Counted from the first letter of the stretch, positions 10,373 to 23,180 are shown. The stretch is 64,000 nt of DNA from Casuarius casuarius (GCA_003342895.1 PTFA01000012.1:6682252-6746251); one strand, 5' to 3'. The notes: generated by a model not told the origin, from the letters alone. A program made the numbers and translations.

Positions 10373-13300
10373 CCTCAGCGATGTCCTCAAGTGCCCAAAG
10401 AAGGCAACTTGTTAGGTGTCTTTCTCACCGAGTTTCTGGTCGGTACAAACAAGGAGCTTCCTAAGAGTAGATGTTTAAGTCAGTAGTTTCTTAATTAACA
10501 GAGGTAACATCTCGCCACTAGGCATTTGACAAAGCCCAGGAAAGTAAAATTTTTCCTCTTGCCATCCGTTGTGTATGTCGCACTTCCATTACATGGTTTG
10601 AGAAATAAAACAAACACTTAGCAAAAGTGAAATAAATAAAGCCACCACAGTTCCTCCTACTTCTGTCAGTTTGAGTCTCTGCAGAGCTTTTGTTTTCTTC
10701 TTGAAGCAAATCACAGGGTAGAGAAATCAGACGTGTGAAATCCTCCACATCTGAAAGCTTCAGATATCTATGATGTATTCCACCAGGAGTAGGAAAAACT
10801 GCTAGACTAATTTATTCAAAGTTAAAGAAATCTTTGATCCACGCATAAGGGGTTGTTACGGGGGAAACTACAAGGTGCCCTGCGAAACTGCAGGCCCATC
10901 TTTTTACAGGCCTGTAAAAAAGCTAAGTCATATGAATTTGAATATGCAAGTCAGAAACTAGTCCATAACCACATTTCGTGTGACATAAAGACCACATGCA
11001 AAGTTAGCGTGAGGAAGGANCCTCGCTCTGCAAAGCCCAGGGAACATCTCTGGGGCCAGGGAAAACTGTGCTTCCCAAATGCTTTCGCTAGCAAGCAGAG
11101 GAAGAAAAGAGCTCCACCTAATTAAAAATAGATACCACAGAAAGAAAAATACAAGGGTAAATCACTGATGGAAACTAGTTGTCCCTGCAATAAATGGGAC
11201 AAATGTCAAAGCGGAGTGCAAGGTGTGCAGGACAAGAGGCAACAGATCATGCAATCAGTAACAGCAACGACATTAACGACTTGGAACAAACTACAGATGA
11301 AAAAACAAAGGATCTCAGGCTGGTGGTGGTGCAGCATCAGTTACTTGTCAGGGCTCTTCATATATCACAAGGAGACATCCTACAATTAATTCATTTATAA
11401 CAGTGAGCTAAATAACCAAGTTACTTAGGTACATTTTTAAAAAGACACTGACGATAAGCTCTTTGAAGCAAGGCTTCCATCAGGGACTGCCCAGCCAAAA
11501 AGAGGAAATGGAGACCTCAGTTTTGCAAAACATTAAAATAGTTTTGTTCTGTTCTCCTTAATTCAAAGCATATGTGTTGTGTTAAGACAATGCATATGCC
11601 TGCAGATGAGCTCATTTTTAAGTACTTCTGGACTCAGTCAGGAGTGCTCTGGATTTAACAAAGCCAAGACTTAAAGTTCTCTTTTTCCTGAGCACATTCT
11701 GCTTTTTGGTAGTGGGCTGAGCTGTTTTACCACTCAGGACTTCAAAACATTTTAATATTTTAAGGCAAAATAATAGTTTGCCAGAGTCCATTCAAATACT
11801 TTTTATTCCTTATAGATATAAATCAACTTGCTACACAAAAGACTGAGGACAAAGCATGATTTGAAAAGAGATCCTGTTTTGGGAAATATCCCACACTAAA
11901 TAATCCTTACTGTGCCTAAGTTATCTTTGGCACATGAAAAAAACTAAATCCATTCTCCTGGTAAGATTTTTACATATATTAAAGCACAGATTTACTTTTG
12001 TTTTATTATTGATCAAGAGCAAAATTTTATCTGAGTTTAACTATAATAGCAGATATGGTTGGAACATTACCCTGACCACTTCCATTTTCTCCTCTTGTGT
12101 TTTAGCGTTCTCAGGGAAGAATCTTCAAGCTTTATCAGTTTAATGACAATCAATCAGATTCATTTAAATAAAGCAATGAGGGGGAAAAATATACCACCTC
12201 TCCCCTGTACATGTGCAATACCTATTAAACAGAATTTTTTAAAACCATTTTCTGATGACTGGCTTTACAGGAGCACTTACTTATCTCTAGGCATTGGATT
12301 AACAACATATTTATGGACATGTAAACACTTATCAGACGCTGTAATTAGATTTTCTCTCCTGACCAGTGCTTGCAAGCATGTTTTATAGTGATTCCTGTCT
12401 CAATAACAAGCACGTTCTTTTCTGGTGTTTATAGTTGAGGTATGAGCANTAGGACAGCTACTGTCTTCTCTCACAATTCAAAGTGGTGCACAAGGCACTT
12501 CTTTAGAGAAGACTTTACTACACTTCATAGTCAGCAGAGAAAACATCANCCCAGTTTCATCTTCAGCATGGGACGTCTGGTATATGAATTTCTCAGGAGC
12601 TTTGGCTAGGCTTGCAAAATAGCAAGGGCATAAAGGGAGACAATCCCAAGCATGACCCCGCAGTACACAGTGGACTACATTTCCTCTGTATTGCTTTAGA
12701 AATTACACTCGCAATAATTTGCTTGTATTTTGGATAGGGTTTTTTTTAATCACACAAAGGTTGGAAGGGTTTCAGACTAAAGCACCCTTTTTAGGATACT
12801 GCCTAATTCTTACAGTTATTATTTGTATACTTCTGTGTTTTCTTCAGCCTCATTCTACTTTTCAGATACATTTAAGAACAGATGGAGATGTTTTTAAAAA
12901 TGCACGATTTATTCACAATCTAAAATTACTAACAGGGTGCATATGTGGTCTTACATTTATAGAAATAAATACAGATTAAAAAGAAGTGCTAAATTTAGGA
13001 GATTTTTGAAGTCTGCTAAAAGCCATGCTCAAGGCAGTGTGTCTGAAGAGAGTACTACATCTAATGCATAGCCTNAAATAGGCAGGAGATTGCAGTCATC
13101 TCCAATTATTTTCAAAGGCTGTGCTCTGGAAGGATTTGCGGACAGACAGGATTTACTTTTATGGTGCAGACATGTAAACAGCTTGCTATATTACTTACAT
13201 GGAAAAGTTTTGCCAAGTTGTTGGATTCATCCAGCGAGAAGTCAAAGCACCAAAGCAGAGAGCCAGCATGAGGGAGGCTGGCTCAGTCTGCGCCCACTCC

Positions 13301-14225
13301 TAGCACGTAATCCACCACTGGTAGGATCAATCCATATCCCAACTGAATTTGATTTTAGTGCTGTCCCAAGCACCTGCTGATCAGTCCTGGCCACCTTGTT
13401 GAGCCATGCTGTGGAGTTTGGGCCTGGATTAAAGGCTGAAGGCTGGATAATGCTCTAAGCCTATGCTGTCGCACCTTTATTTTAGTAGAATTTCTAGCTG
13501 TGTTTCTAAGATCACCCACTTGTGTTTATCCTATCATCTAACTACAGCCTTCAAAAGGCAAAAATACAAAACTTCATTGGGTGTGTTGATAGTCCTGCAA
13601 TGGGATATTAGCAAATCCTAACACTAGAGAGCTGAGTCGTGCTTGAGCAGTTGTCAAGATCACAAAAACAGATGCAGGCTGGGAAAGCCAGGGCTCTCAT
13701 CCTTCATTTTAGAAACTCTAGCAAATCACCAGTTGACAACCTGCTACAAAACTCTAGTACTACTACTGACGAGCTATGAGGCAGCAGGAAACTGGGATCC
13801 CTTGCCTTACTGAAACTCACATCGAAACCCACCACCCTGCATTTTGTTTGAACAACTTCCATGAAAGCATGCTCCGAGAATANCTACTGTGTCAGACCCT
13901 TAAAAAAAAAAATCAAGATAAATAGTTCATTTCCTAGTAGGAGAACAAACCATAAAACATGAAAACATACATCTGGGTGAATTTTAAGGTTTAGAGATGC
14001 CTAGTATGCAGAGTCTAAATAAAATATTTAAACATTTGAATGTTTGGACTGTGTTCCCAAAAGTAACAACAAAATCCTTTTGTATATCTACCATGCACTT
14101 TTTTCAATATATNTTAAAAGTGTTTTGGCTTCTTGTTAGATTGTATATTGTTGATTTTTATTTTTAATGTGTTAAATTGATTATTTGCACATTTTTTTGC
14201 TTTTGTCCTATATAGACCCAATTCA
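10372..14225. other. AT-rich non-coding stretch
   Basis: I see no gene here. It contains a possible SINE 3' end at 11,452-11,492 and otherwise unremarkable AT-rich sequence. ORFs here (maximum 109 codons at 12,059-12,388 plus) overlap one another in different frames and look like chance. Confidence 0.5.
11452..11492 (+). mobile_element. Possible MIR-type SINE 3' end
   Basis: The string 'gataagctctttgaagcaag' followed after a few bases by 'cagggactg' resembles the 3' part of amniote MIR-like SINEs ('gtaagctctttggggcaggga'). It is short and interrupted by an insertion, so the call is tentative. Confidence 0.3.
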
Positions 14226-14232
14226 GAGAATC

Positions 14233-14247
14233 ATTTGCATAACAATT
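14233..14247 (-). promoter_or_regulatory. SOX-OCT composite motif
   Basis: The plus-strand string ATTTGCATAACAATT reads on the minus strand as AATTGTTATGCAAAT. This is a SOX half site (ATTGTT) directly abutting a perfect octamer (ATGCAAAT), the arrangement and zero spacing of known SOX2-POU5F1 composite elements. The motif is seen directly; use as an enhancer is inference, and a 14-base near-perfect match may still be chance. Confidence 0.4.
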
Positions 14248-14570
14248 TTCTGAACAGAGATGCTCTTTTGAGTCAAGACCAGAAACAATAGAAAATAAAA
14301 ATGTACTTATTGAGTAGCTGAATCCTTTGATATTCAACCCTCTCAGTTTTCCATAATCCATAAATTAATAATTTGTAGGCTGATAACAATGAATTGACAT
14401 ATAAATATATTGCAACTTTGTACTAATACACAAAAAGATTATATACTCCTGCACANGACATTTTTACAGCACTCTCTGAAGTAGTAAAACAGGCAAGAGA
14501 GAGGTGTCTCACTCCATTCGCCAGCTTCAGCTGTTTAAAGCCTGAAAAAAGAAATTCCATTCTATTTTTC

Positions 14571-14630
14571 AATCACAGAATCACTGAACTGATGAGACCT
14601 CTGGTAGGTCATCTCATCCAGAGAGTACTT
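14571..14630 (-). mobile_element. CR1 LINE 3'-end fragment
   Basis: The string 'aatcacagaatcactgaa' followed by 'gagacctctggtaggtcatc' and 'tcatccag' follows the reverse complement of the CR1 3' end ('aatcacagaatca.tgaa..gacctctggaggtcatc.agtcca'). The element therefore points left, with its 3' end at about 14,571, and is 5'-truncated near 14,630. Confidence 0.8.
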
Positions 14631-14644
14631 AATTTTTGATGTTC

Positions 14645-14681
14645 AAAAAGAGAAGAAAAAGAAAAGAAAAAAGAAAAAAAG
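14645..14681 (+). repeat. Polypurine (A/G) tract
   Basis: Thirty-seven consecutive purines made of A runs broken by single G, directly next to the truncated end of the neighbouring CR1 fragment. A simple low-complexity tract. Confidence 0.8.
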
Positions 14682-14699
14682 TGCAGCAGAAACCTTTGA

Positions 14700-17600
14700 G
14701 GCCACTAATAAACTTCAACTTATACGTAAATTCCAAATTAAGCTCTACTTCCTTTTTTGGAAAAAAAAGTTATCTATAATACCATATGTCCTGTAAATCT
14801 CTCCTTCTTTTCTGTGCTAAAAATGCTGTAAGTTGTTTCTTCCCTTCATGCTGTAAATCTGGAAGCATGTCAACGTGTATGCTGCAAATGGAACAAAAGG
14901 GTTATTTTAAACCTTAGCTGAGAATCAGAAATAAAGTTAGCGATGACATTTNGACCATGAAGTCTATTTCAGGAGTGCACTATAAAACAAAATATGAAAG
15001 TAAGTTTCTTCTNGTAGTAAAGTTAATATACTATCGCTTTGTCCAGAACACATGAGAAAAACAGGCCAATTGTTTTTGAATTTGCCAGGGCCTCGATTAT
15101 TCCTAGCCATTATTACGACAAACTCTCAAGGGCAGACCTGCTAAGGATGAAATAAAATTGCTGGGACCTATTTTGCCTCTCAAAGTGTCAGGTGAGTAAT
15201 TTTAAACACAGTCTTGGGTCCAGAAGAAAGTTTATAATACAAACAGGGCAAACATATTTAGCTTGATTCAGCCTCTGGAGCCTGTCTGTTCTGGCAGGTT
15301 ACCATTCTTACCATGATAAAGCTTTTCCCCCACGCGGCCTACGCTGAATCTGAGATCGAGTCAGCCAGATCTTTAAATACCAGACCCAGACAACCTGAAA
15401 ATATTTAACTTATCCAAAATACTCTCTTGTGTCTCCTCTGCCTGTTCTGGGTAGGGATCTCACTCTGTNCTCAGTACTATCTGGCCTCACCGCCTGCACA
15501 CTGTTAGAGAATGGAAACACACAGTTACCACATAAAAACCTCCAGCACTGGGTTGTATTAACACCATATAAATAACTGTGGCGTTCTGCCGCTTGTAGCT
15601 GCCTTTGAGACAAAGCAGATGCTTATCAGCTTTTCTTCTGCTCTCAGCTACAGGGAGATCTGAGGTTGTCTGAGAGTGTTCCCACTAATGAACACTTTAG
15701 NAAAACGGAGATTCATCATTATGGCTTACCAAGTTAACTGTGTATAAAGTGATATTTTTAACTTCATAACAATCCTTTTTATCTATCTTACACAATCCTC
15801 ATTTTAAAAACTGCATTTATTTCCATGACAGTGAAGCATAAAGGGATTGAGTGCAGTAAAGCATCTGTTTGAGCGCTGCAATTTGAGAGGACGCGTAGTC
15901 ATGACACAAGTTAATTGCTTTACTTTCATATAACAACCTGCCATAAAGTTAATGCATTCCAGTTAATACTCTCTTTACACTTTCATTGAAAGTTACTGCT
16001 AAAGGAGCATGACATGCATATTGAACATTAAAGATATTCATGTCTGGAGCTTGGGGCCATGTAAGTTTTAACAGCTAGAGCTAATCAAAAATATTTTAGG
16101 AGAAAAAGGTATTTTTAATGCAATTTCCACAAAAGTCTTATTTTTTATAGGAAAAAAATCAAACATTTTCAGTCAAAACTTAGAAAATTCCTTTTTGGAA
16201 ATGTTACTGTATTGTCTCATGAGAATCTTTTACTTGCTTTGTTCATGTCCCACAAAATCACAATTTTCTTGCCTGGATGGTGTCTTCTGCATGATGTCAT
16301 GTTCTTCTGTCTTCGTCACTGGCAGACAGCCTGAAAGTCCATTTCTGTTATTCCATGAAAGATGTAGTCCAGATTAAAAAAAGAAAATCTTGAAAAAGAT
16401 AATCTGCAGGGACTTTCAANGACAGAGTAACTCTCAAATGGATTTTTTTTCAGCGCTAGGCCAAAAAACAGGATGTTTGTTTATTTCTTTGGCAAATAGC
16501 TAACATTTTCTGCATTAGCAAATAGTTTAGGTAAGGGAATCCAAGTAGCTGAAAATCCATTTTGGGATTGAAAAATAATTTTCATTGAAAACATTCAATT
16601 ATCGCAAGTTAGAGTATTGCAATCTATTATCTAGAAACAAATGCTGTCTAAAATCACACAGAAATTAAATTTTCAAATAATCAAAATACAATTTAAGAAA
16701 ATAAGGACTGGAAAACCCAAACAAACAAGAGGGTGGTGGGAAAAGAGAAAAACATATAATTCACTGGTTCTGCAGCTAGGAGGTTGAGTGAGGCCAAAAG
16801 CCTATCTTAAGAAAAATTAAACTCTAGAGAGATGAAAAAGAGATGGTCATTGTATTTGTTGGACTGATAAGACTTAATAACAAAGCCCTTGATGAACTAC
16901 TTACTAAAGGAAAAACAAACGCTACAGATAGATAGAATTGTGGAACAGGAAATCAATGTGTGCAGCAACAACAAACATGCAAGCAGGGAAAAAAATGAAG
17001 GAATATAATATCAAAGTTCTTGGAGTAAATGAATGCAGAGAGACAGATGAAAAGTGAAATAAAAATAATAATGTATTTGCAAAAGTAGGATGGTTTCCTT
17101 TTAGAGGAAACGGCACTAATTATGATTTCCAAAGCAGAAAAATTACTTATGGTCTAGGAGGCAGTAAACAGCTTAATGGTTTTAAGCTGGGTCTAAGCCA
17201 TGAAACTAATGATGTTATGAACTGAACAACTATAATCATGCGATCAATTGTCAATTTAAAAAAATGCCTCTCAAGCTCAAACTGACCATTTTATGTATAA
17301 AAATGGCAGATGTTAACACTGACTCGGGACTGCAGCAGTGGAGAATATAATGGGGAAATGCAACGTGAATTGTCCCAGTAAGGATGCCAGCGGTGGGCCA
17401 GAAGCACATTGGATGTGGGGGCTTGTCCCGGAAGGGCACTGTCCCCACAGGGATGGACGGGTGTTCTCCGTCTGTCCCAGGACAAACCTGATCACGTAAT
17501 TTTGGATAAAGATGCAAACCAGCTTTGCATTCTCCATTATCACAGAAAACCAGCATCCAAAGATCAGTATCAAGAAACAATTTCCAGTTCACTCTAGAGC

Positions 17601-19415
17601 AGGCTGGCATGTTATTGTATTCCCAAGAGAAAAATTTATGTGCTGACAACTGTATATTTATGTACATTAACTATGCAGCTTGTATAGTTGAAGTAAATGC
17701 AGAAGTGAGTGAACAGTTTAATAAGAACATTGGTGCTAACCCCAGCGTGAGACTTTCATTTCTACTATTTCTGTCTGCCATTAACTTCATTACGAAGAAA
17801 GAGGCCGACAGTTACAAAACAAACATGAAATGGCTTAAAAAAAATATGTACTTTATGTACTTTAAAAGGACTAGAGAACTTTTATGCTATTACATGTTTG
17901 TATTATACCTGCCCACACTTTGTCTCATAATTAAGTTAATGTCTCTGCCATGCATTAGGGGTGAAAGAATGTAACCTTGAATAGTAAATCAAAATTTACA
18001 TTTCACTGCTGTCATAACTCTAAGCGATAGCTCTACCAAAATTCAAGCAAAGATTGGTCATCACCCTGAAACTGTGTATTTAATAATGATAACCTTAGCA
18101 TCCTTCAATGGAAACAGTGTATTAGCAGCCAAATGAATANAACAGCTGAGTCAATTCACATGCTCAGCAATAATTGCACACTAGTTGGGCTATCCAAAAT
18201 AATGTAACAAACTGGCAGCTGTTTTCAACTTATCTAGTCAACAACTTGTTCGGTTATCAAAAAGCTACAAATTAGAGGCAAAATTAAAGGTATATATTCT
18301 CAATTTTATTACTAGTTCTAGGCTAACATGTAGAAATGAAAGCTGGTAATCCAAAAGGCACTAACAGACATCTAATTGCTAGAGTGGCTAATACTACATG
18401 TTAGAAAAAATGTATTTTCAACACATACTAAGATTATCAGAGAGCTCAATATTTCCTTACCTCTGAAATTACACAGAAAAAGAAAGGTGGATATATTTGG
18501 GATTTATTAAGAATAAAGTATGAGTATCTGGAGGGCAGCTAGGAGAAAATGTGAATTGAGAGGACTGAAAAACTCATTATGTTGAATAATATTTAGAGAG
18601 CTAAAAATGTATGAAACCAGCAACGGGGAAGAGATGTAAAGAACTGTCCAGAACAGACAGGGCCAGCTGAGCCTTATTTGTGTCATAAATGACAACATGA
18701 ATGTGCAGAAAAGATTCAAATTCCTTTTCTGTTATCTTGTTTATCCAATAGACATTCATCAACTATCAGACTTTATAATGAAAAATAAACTGAAGCCTAC
18801 TCTTCCAGTCAATACTCTATCTGCAAACACATCCAAATTGGAACTCAAACATGCCATGACAGATCATTTGCAGAGACACAAACAGACAGATGCTTTGAAA
18901 TATTCCTCAGGTGCGACTGGCTCCTCAGCATAGTTTCATTAGTTGGGCAATTTCAAAGGAACTGTGCTGATTTACAGTAGCTGTAGAGCTGGTCATGGAC
19001 TTTATTTTCATACAGTCTTATCCTGTATTTTCCTGGGGAAAAAGAAGTAATGAAAATGAANTGCATAACTAAGGCCTACAACTTTCCAATAGGAGAAAGA
19101 TGGAAGAAAGGGAGGTAAAATTGAAAGTCCATTTTTATTAGTGAATATTTATTTCAACCTTTCCAGGTTGGCAACTCCTCCGCTGGGGCAAAAACAGGTC
19201 AGTAGCAACACTGAGAGGCCAACTTGATTGTCACATTTATGGGAGTGTATCAAAAACTAACAGGAAATACTTGATTTCAAAACTACNTAGAGAGGCAAGA
19301 AGGTTGGAAGTACTGTTTCTGTGAACATGAGTGGAGTTGACCATTACTNTGTGGATTTACAGCCTTTAAAGGACAGCAATGCACAGAAAAATATATTTTC
19401 TTTCCTTTGGAATTG
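14700..19415. other. AT-rich non-coding stretch with conserved-looking blocks
   Basis: I see no coding gene. It holds the exon-like segment at 15,089-15,191 and a block at about 15,905-16,050 with several homeodomain-type cores (TTAATTG, GTTAATGC, CATTAAAG) that looks like a candidate regulatory element. At 17,250-17,974 there are few stops on both strands (138 codons minus, 149 codons plus, overlapping); neither translation shows a known motif. Confidence 0.45.
15089..15191 (+). ncRNA. Candidate non-coding exon with canonical splice signals
   Basis: A T-rich run ending in TTTGCCAG gives a plausible acceptor with the exon starting at 15,089. The string GTGTCAG|GTGAGT gives a near-ideal donor after 15,191. 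The 103 bases between are stopped in all three plus-strand frames, so if used it would be a non-coding (lncRNA or UTR) exon. The block is also less AT-rich than its surroundings. No partner exon could be identified. Confidence 0.2.
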
Positions 19416-19419
19416 TAGT

Positions 19420-21000
19420 ATATAAGGACTGTTATATTGATTTAGACCACTGGTCCAACGCCATGCCTTTAACAATCGCCAGCAATGCCTGCTTAAGAAA
19501 ACTGTCTAAGGCAAATGCAGAGTGATACATCTCCTGGCANGCCTTCTCCCTTAAAAATAAGAAGCCCAGAAAAGCCTCCTGCTTGCTCATTTCAGTGGGT
19601 ACCTGCCAGATTTTGTGCTAAAANGGGTAATGACTAGTCTATATTTGCCTTCTTCCTAACATATCTGATTTTGCAGAGATCTATCGGATGCTGTTTTTGT
19701 CCTTGTCTTTTGTCTTTTCCAGGTTGAAGAGTCCTAGCCTAATTAGCCTCTTCCCCTGTAACAAGCATCCCATAGCTTCAGTTATCCTTGCTACCTTCTA
19801 TNTTTCTCTACTTTAGCATTTTTGAAATGGGGTTACAAGGCCTGTATATGCTATTCAAGATGTGACTGCAATAGTGAAATACTCTGTTTTGTTGNTTTTT
19901 TTCCCTTATATTTCTTAGCNTTTTGGACTGAGCTTTGAGCTGTACACTATCTCTCCACAACCTCTTCATGACTGGCAAAAGTGACCTTTAATTTGGAGTT
20001 CGTCACTGTCAAACTGTAGACCAACCTGCTTTTCCTTATGTTCACTCCTCACTAACTCTGCATTTCATTTGCCATGTTATCACCTAGTCAGCTGGTACCT
20101 ACTCGTAGGCAATTTTTGTTTTGACTGCTCTGAATAATTTNGAAGCAGCCGCCAGCTTTGTCAGCTCACGCTTCGCCTCCTTTAAAGATCTTACATGAGT
20201 GGGCTGAAATGTCAGAGATACGTGGGACAGCCACCAGGGAACCTCCTTTTGTGAAGACTGACTGTGCATTTCCAACTTTAAAATAAGTCCTGATCAGTTA
20301 TTAATACATAAAAAGACTGCCTTTTTATCCTGTGACAGTTAGTTAGTGTCTTTGGTGCTGGATACATTAACATCTGCTTGAATATAGGAGCAGTACATTA
20401 TGTGCATCATTCTTAATTGCATAATCACTGCCTGCTTCAAAAGAACACTCCTAGACTTGTAAACTGTAACTTTCCCCTGCAGAAAAACAAGTCAATTTAT
20501 TATATAATTTTACATGTTTCAATGAATTCTTCCCCCTTTTTTTTGGTAACATTTCAACCAATTTGCCAGTATGAAAACCAGTATGGAAACCAGGCTTCAT
20601 GACATGTTGCTCCCTTGATCATCCTAAAGCCCTTTTTAAGGTTGGTGAATNCAGCTTTGTTTCTGTTCTAGTACTGAGGCCAAGTGAAGCAATGCAGTTA
20701 CACACTTTGGTTAATAATTCTGCAGGTTCACATTTGAGTTTCTTTAGTACTTTTGAGTGACTCTTCCCCCTCTCAGCGCTGGGGATTCGTTACTGTTTAT
20801 TTCATTGACTAGATCTACACCACGCTATATATTCTTCTATCAGCAGTTCAGTTTGAGACAATCTCTTAGGCTCATTCCTTGTAAAAGTGGTTCCAGTGTG
20901 GGAACTTCCAAGGAANGTCTCTAGATTATTCAAATACAGATGAGAATTTGAACATCTTGTCCCTTCACTCTGATGCCTCCATCTCTCCTCCTTTTACCTT
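19420..21000 (-). mobile_element. Long, decayed CR1 LINE (reverse transcriptase part)
   Basis: Read on the plus strand, this follows in order the reverse complement of a turtle/bird-type CR1. First come 'agaccactggtccaac' and 'ccagcaatgcc' near 19,445-19,490, then 'gttgaagagtcctag' (19,722) and 'attcaagatgtg' (19,854). After these are 'gcatttcatttgccat' (20,060), 'gaataattt' (20,132) and 'tttttatcctgtgacag' (20,322). Next are 'aattctgcaggttcacattt' with 'gagtttctttag' (20,716-20,747), and finally 'gtgggaacttcc' near 20,900. The collinearity over about 1.6 kb is what supports the call. The element encodes leftward; the ORF2 reverse transcriptase region is riddled with stops and indels and is dead. 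Both ends are approximate and the 5' end (right side) is truncated. Confidence 0.8.
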
Positions 21001-22960
21001 ATCTTTCTCTGAGCAGAGAAACACGTGGTCAGACCATGCAGCCTGGAATAGCCAAGAATGCAAAGACACCTATTAGCATGCTTTTGCAGAAGACAACTCA
21101 TCCCGAGTTGTGTGGTCAGCCAGGTCAGTGGAAAGCTGAGGGAACATGTCCTGTGTTCCCTAATTCCCACATTTTATAGGTTTCAAATGTTCTGTAAGGA
21201 AAGAAATNTAGCCTTGCAGCTTGTGGAGGACAGGAAGGAAAATTCTGGTCCTTCTGCTTCCACCAAAGAGCAATGAAATCTTAATGATATCTTATGTCTT
21301 CAAAAACAGGTAAGCACAGTGTTCAGCTGATTCAACAGCAGAACAACTCACTACCCACACTGTTAACAGGCAAGCCTAAAATAAAAGAGTCCTTCAAGAT
21401 ATCACCATAGTCAGAGAGATGGAGTATGCTAGTTACTTAAAAATGGACTTAAACTTGCTCCCTCATTCATCAAATCTGGCTGAATCAAGCACAGACAGGC
21501 CCAAGAAGAGGGTTAAAGATCATTGCCAAAAGGACTTTATATCTGTCAAAGAGAATTGGAACAGTCTCACATTCAGCTCGGGGCTCTCTAAGCATACAAA
21601 TGCAATAGCATAGCAGAAAAAAAAAAAAAGAAATGGAAATAGAAAAGAGGCAAGTCAAATAATCTGTCATGAATAAGTCTGCTCTAGAGCCTTCTATCCA
21701 ATTCATGGGGCTGTCTTATCCAGCACTGTCAATACTAAGTTCTCATTTACTACCTTCAGACCAGGACTCCTCTGCAGGTAGTGACATTTACACTTTATTG
21801 TCCATGCAAATAAAGGCCAGAGAGCATCTGATCCTTACTCTGCACAATATATATTTGTAAAAACCTTGTACAAGTCTTTATATTGTCTTCCAACAATAAA
21901 TACTAACTATTCATCTTAGTACCTGCACAACAGATTATTTATGTGCAAGAGTTCTATTAAAAACAGACAATGCTAATTTAAAAGCACACTCCAGCAAGAA
22001 TCAATAAAAAAAATTACCAGCCCAGCTCTGAATGGTCCAGAAAACTATGACAATGCAAAATCTAGGAAGATGTGCAAGCCCATAACATCAAATGAAGGAT
22101 TATCCTGATTTGGGAAGAATCTATTCCAGCAAAAAAAATATTTATAGTATGCTTTGCAAAATAACATCTATAACATTGATATTTCAAAACAAACTCCCTC
22201 AATTTTTTTTGCTTCATAGCAAAATCTCTACTCCTCATTTAAGGCCATAGCTGACCTGGCTCTAGGTACCTGCATGAGACACCAGAGCATTATCATTTTC
22301 CAGGAACTACCTGTTCCACACTTTCCACTCAGCCCCATGCAGGATTTGATCCTATTTTCAGGCCAACCTTTAAACTTTAAAGCTATATATCAATAAATAT
22401 ATGTGTGTACATATATGAATACAAATACAGCTATACATATGTGTGTGCATATATACACATAAGAATGTATGTGTGATAGGTGTATAAATATATACACACA
22501 CACACAAACTAGCTATATATAGCTATATATGGTGTTTGAATTTTTTGAACAAAAGAGACCCCAAAACCCCACAGCCTTTTTGTGTTAAACAGCTTATTTG
22601 TATTTTAAAAGGTGCTTATTAATCTTGGTAAGTGAGGCCTGTTTCTTTTCCCCACACTTATCTCAAAAATGGCAAAACAGATTTTTGCAAAAAACTTCTC
22701 AAAAGTAATTCACTTCAGAGATAAAAGCAAGCGTGGAAAACATGAGCCCAAACAGTGTATTTTCAGTATGTTAGAAACATAAAGGTTAACATTTTCAAAA
22801 CTTCTAAATGACTTCAGAGCAAGAGTACCACTAGGCTTCAGTGAGATTCCACTTCCTAAGTTATTCAGTGTTTTGAAAAATTACACCAAAAAACTGTATG
22901 CACCTTATCTTTTTTCCCCTTTCCCCAACCCTTCCAGAACAGTTGTTTTTCTTATGGATT
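21000..22960. other. AT-rich non-coding stretch
   Basis: I see no gene here. It includes a 13-base A run near 21,617 and the AT-rich microsatellite cluster at 22,381-22,531. The small ORFs (60-73 codons) are chance-like. Confidence 0.5.
22381..22531. repeat. Compound (TA)n/(TG)n/(CA)n microsatellite cluster
   Basis: Interrupted ATAT, TGTG and CACA units over about 150 bases, including an (AC)n run at 22,493-22,506 and two copies of AGCTATATAT near the right end. It is degenerate, suggesting an old microsatellite. Confidence 0.85.
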
Positions 22961-22965
22961 TTCTC

Positions 22966-22988
22966 TTTTTTTTTTTTTTTTTTTTTTT
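22966..22988 (+). repeat. Poly(T) homopolymer run of 23 bases
   Basis: Uninterrupted T run of 23 bases. It could be the poly(A) tail of a minus-strand retrocopy, but I recognise no gene or repeat to its right, where such a copy would lie. Confidence 0.85.
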
Positions 22989-23099
22989 GATCAGCATCAA
23001 ATTTAACCCATCTTTATCCAGTTTTCTGACCAAAAGATGTAACAGACTTTCCCACTAACTGCTGTTCAGTGGCTCATGGACATTTGCTATTGCTCTTCC

Positions 23100-23180
23100 A
23101 CAATCTCTGACGTCAGCTGAGGATCGAATGCTCATTGATGATAGTATAAAGGCATAAACCTATTAAAATGAGTGAGTTGG
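23100..23180 (+). promoter_or_regulatory. CRE plus TATA-box core promoter candidate
   Basis: A perfect palindromic cAMP response element TGACGTCA lies at 23,108-23,115. A TATA box (TATAAAGG) follows at 23,145-23,152, with its start 37 bases past the start of the CRE. This predicts transcription starting near 23,175 on the plus strand, placing the CRE at about -65 and the TATA box at about -30. That spacing is typical of CREB-responsive promoters. The CpG cluster directly downstream strengthens the case. The transcript it would drive is unknown. Confidence 0.4.

Noticed and set aside
11194..11400. Plus frame containing a string like the CR1 reverse transcriptase 'INDLE' motif
   Set aside because: Only a few residues match and the flanking DNA does not follow the CR1 pattern, so a CR1 call is not supported.
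15104..15153. Short frame with Tyr-Asp-Lys-Leu-Ser-Arg, reminiscent of the ETS domain
   Set aside because: The match is six residues, the rest of the ETS helix is absent and the frame stops soon after; coincidence is likelier.
21614..21627. A run after a 64-codon frame as a retrocopy tail
   Set aside because: No polyadenylation signal and the frame is not recognisable.
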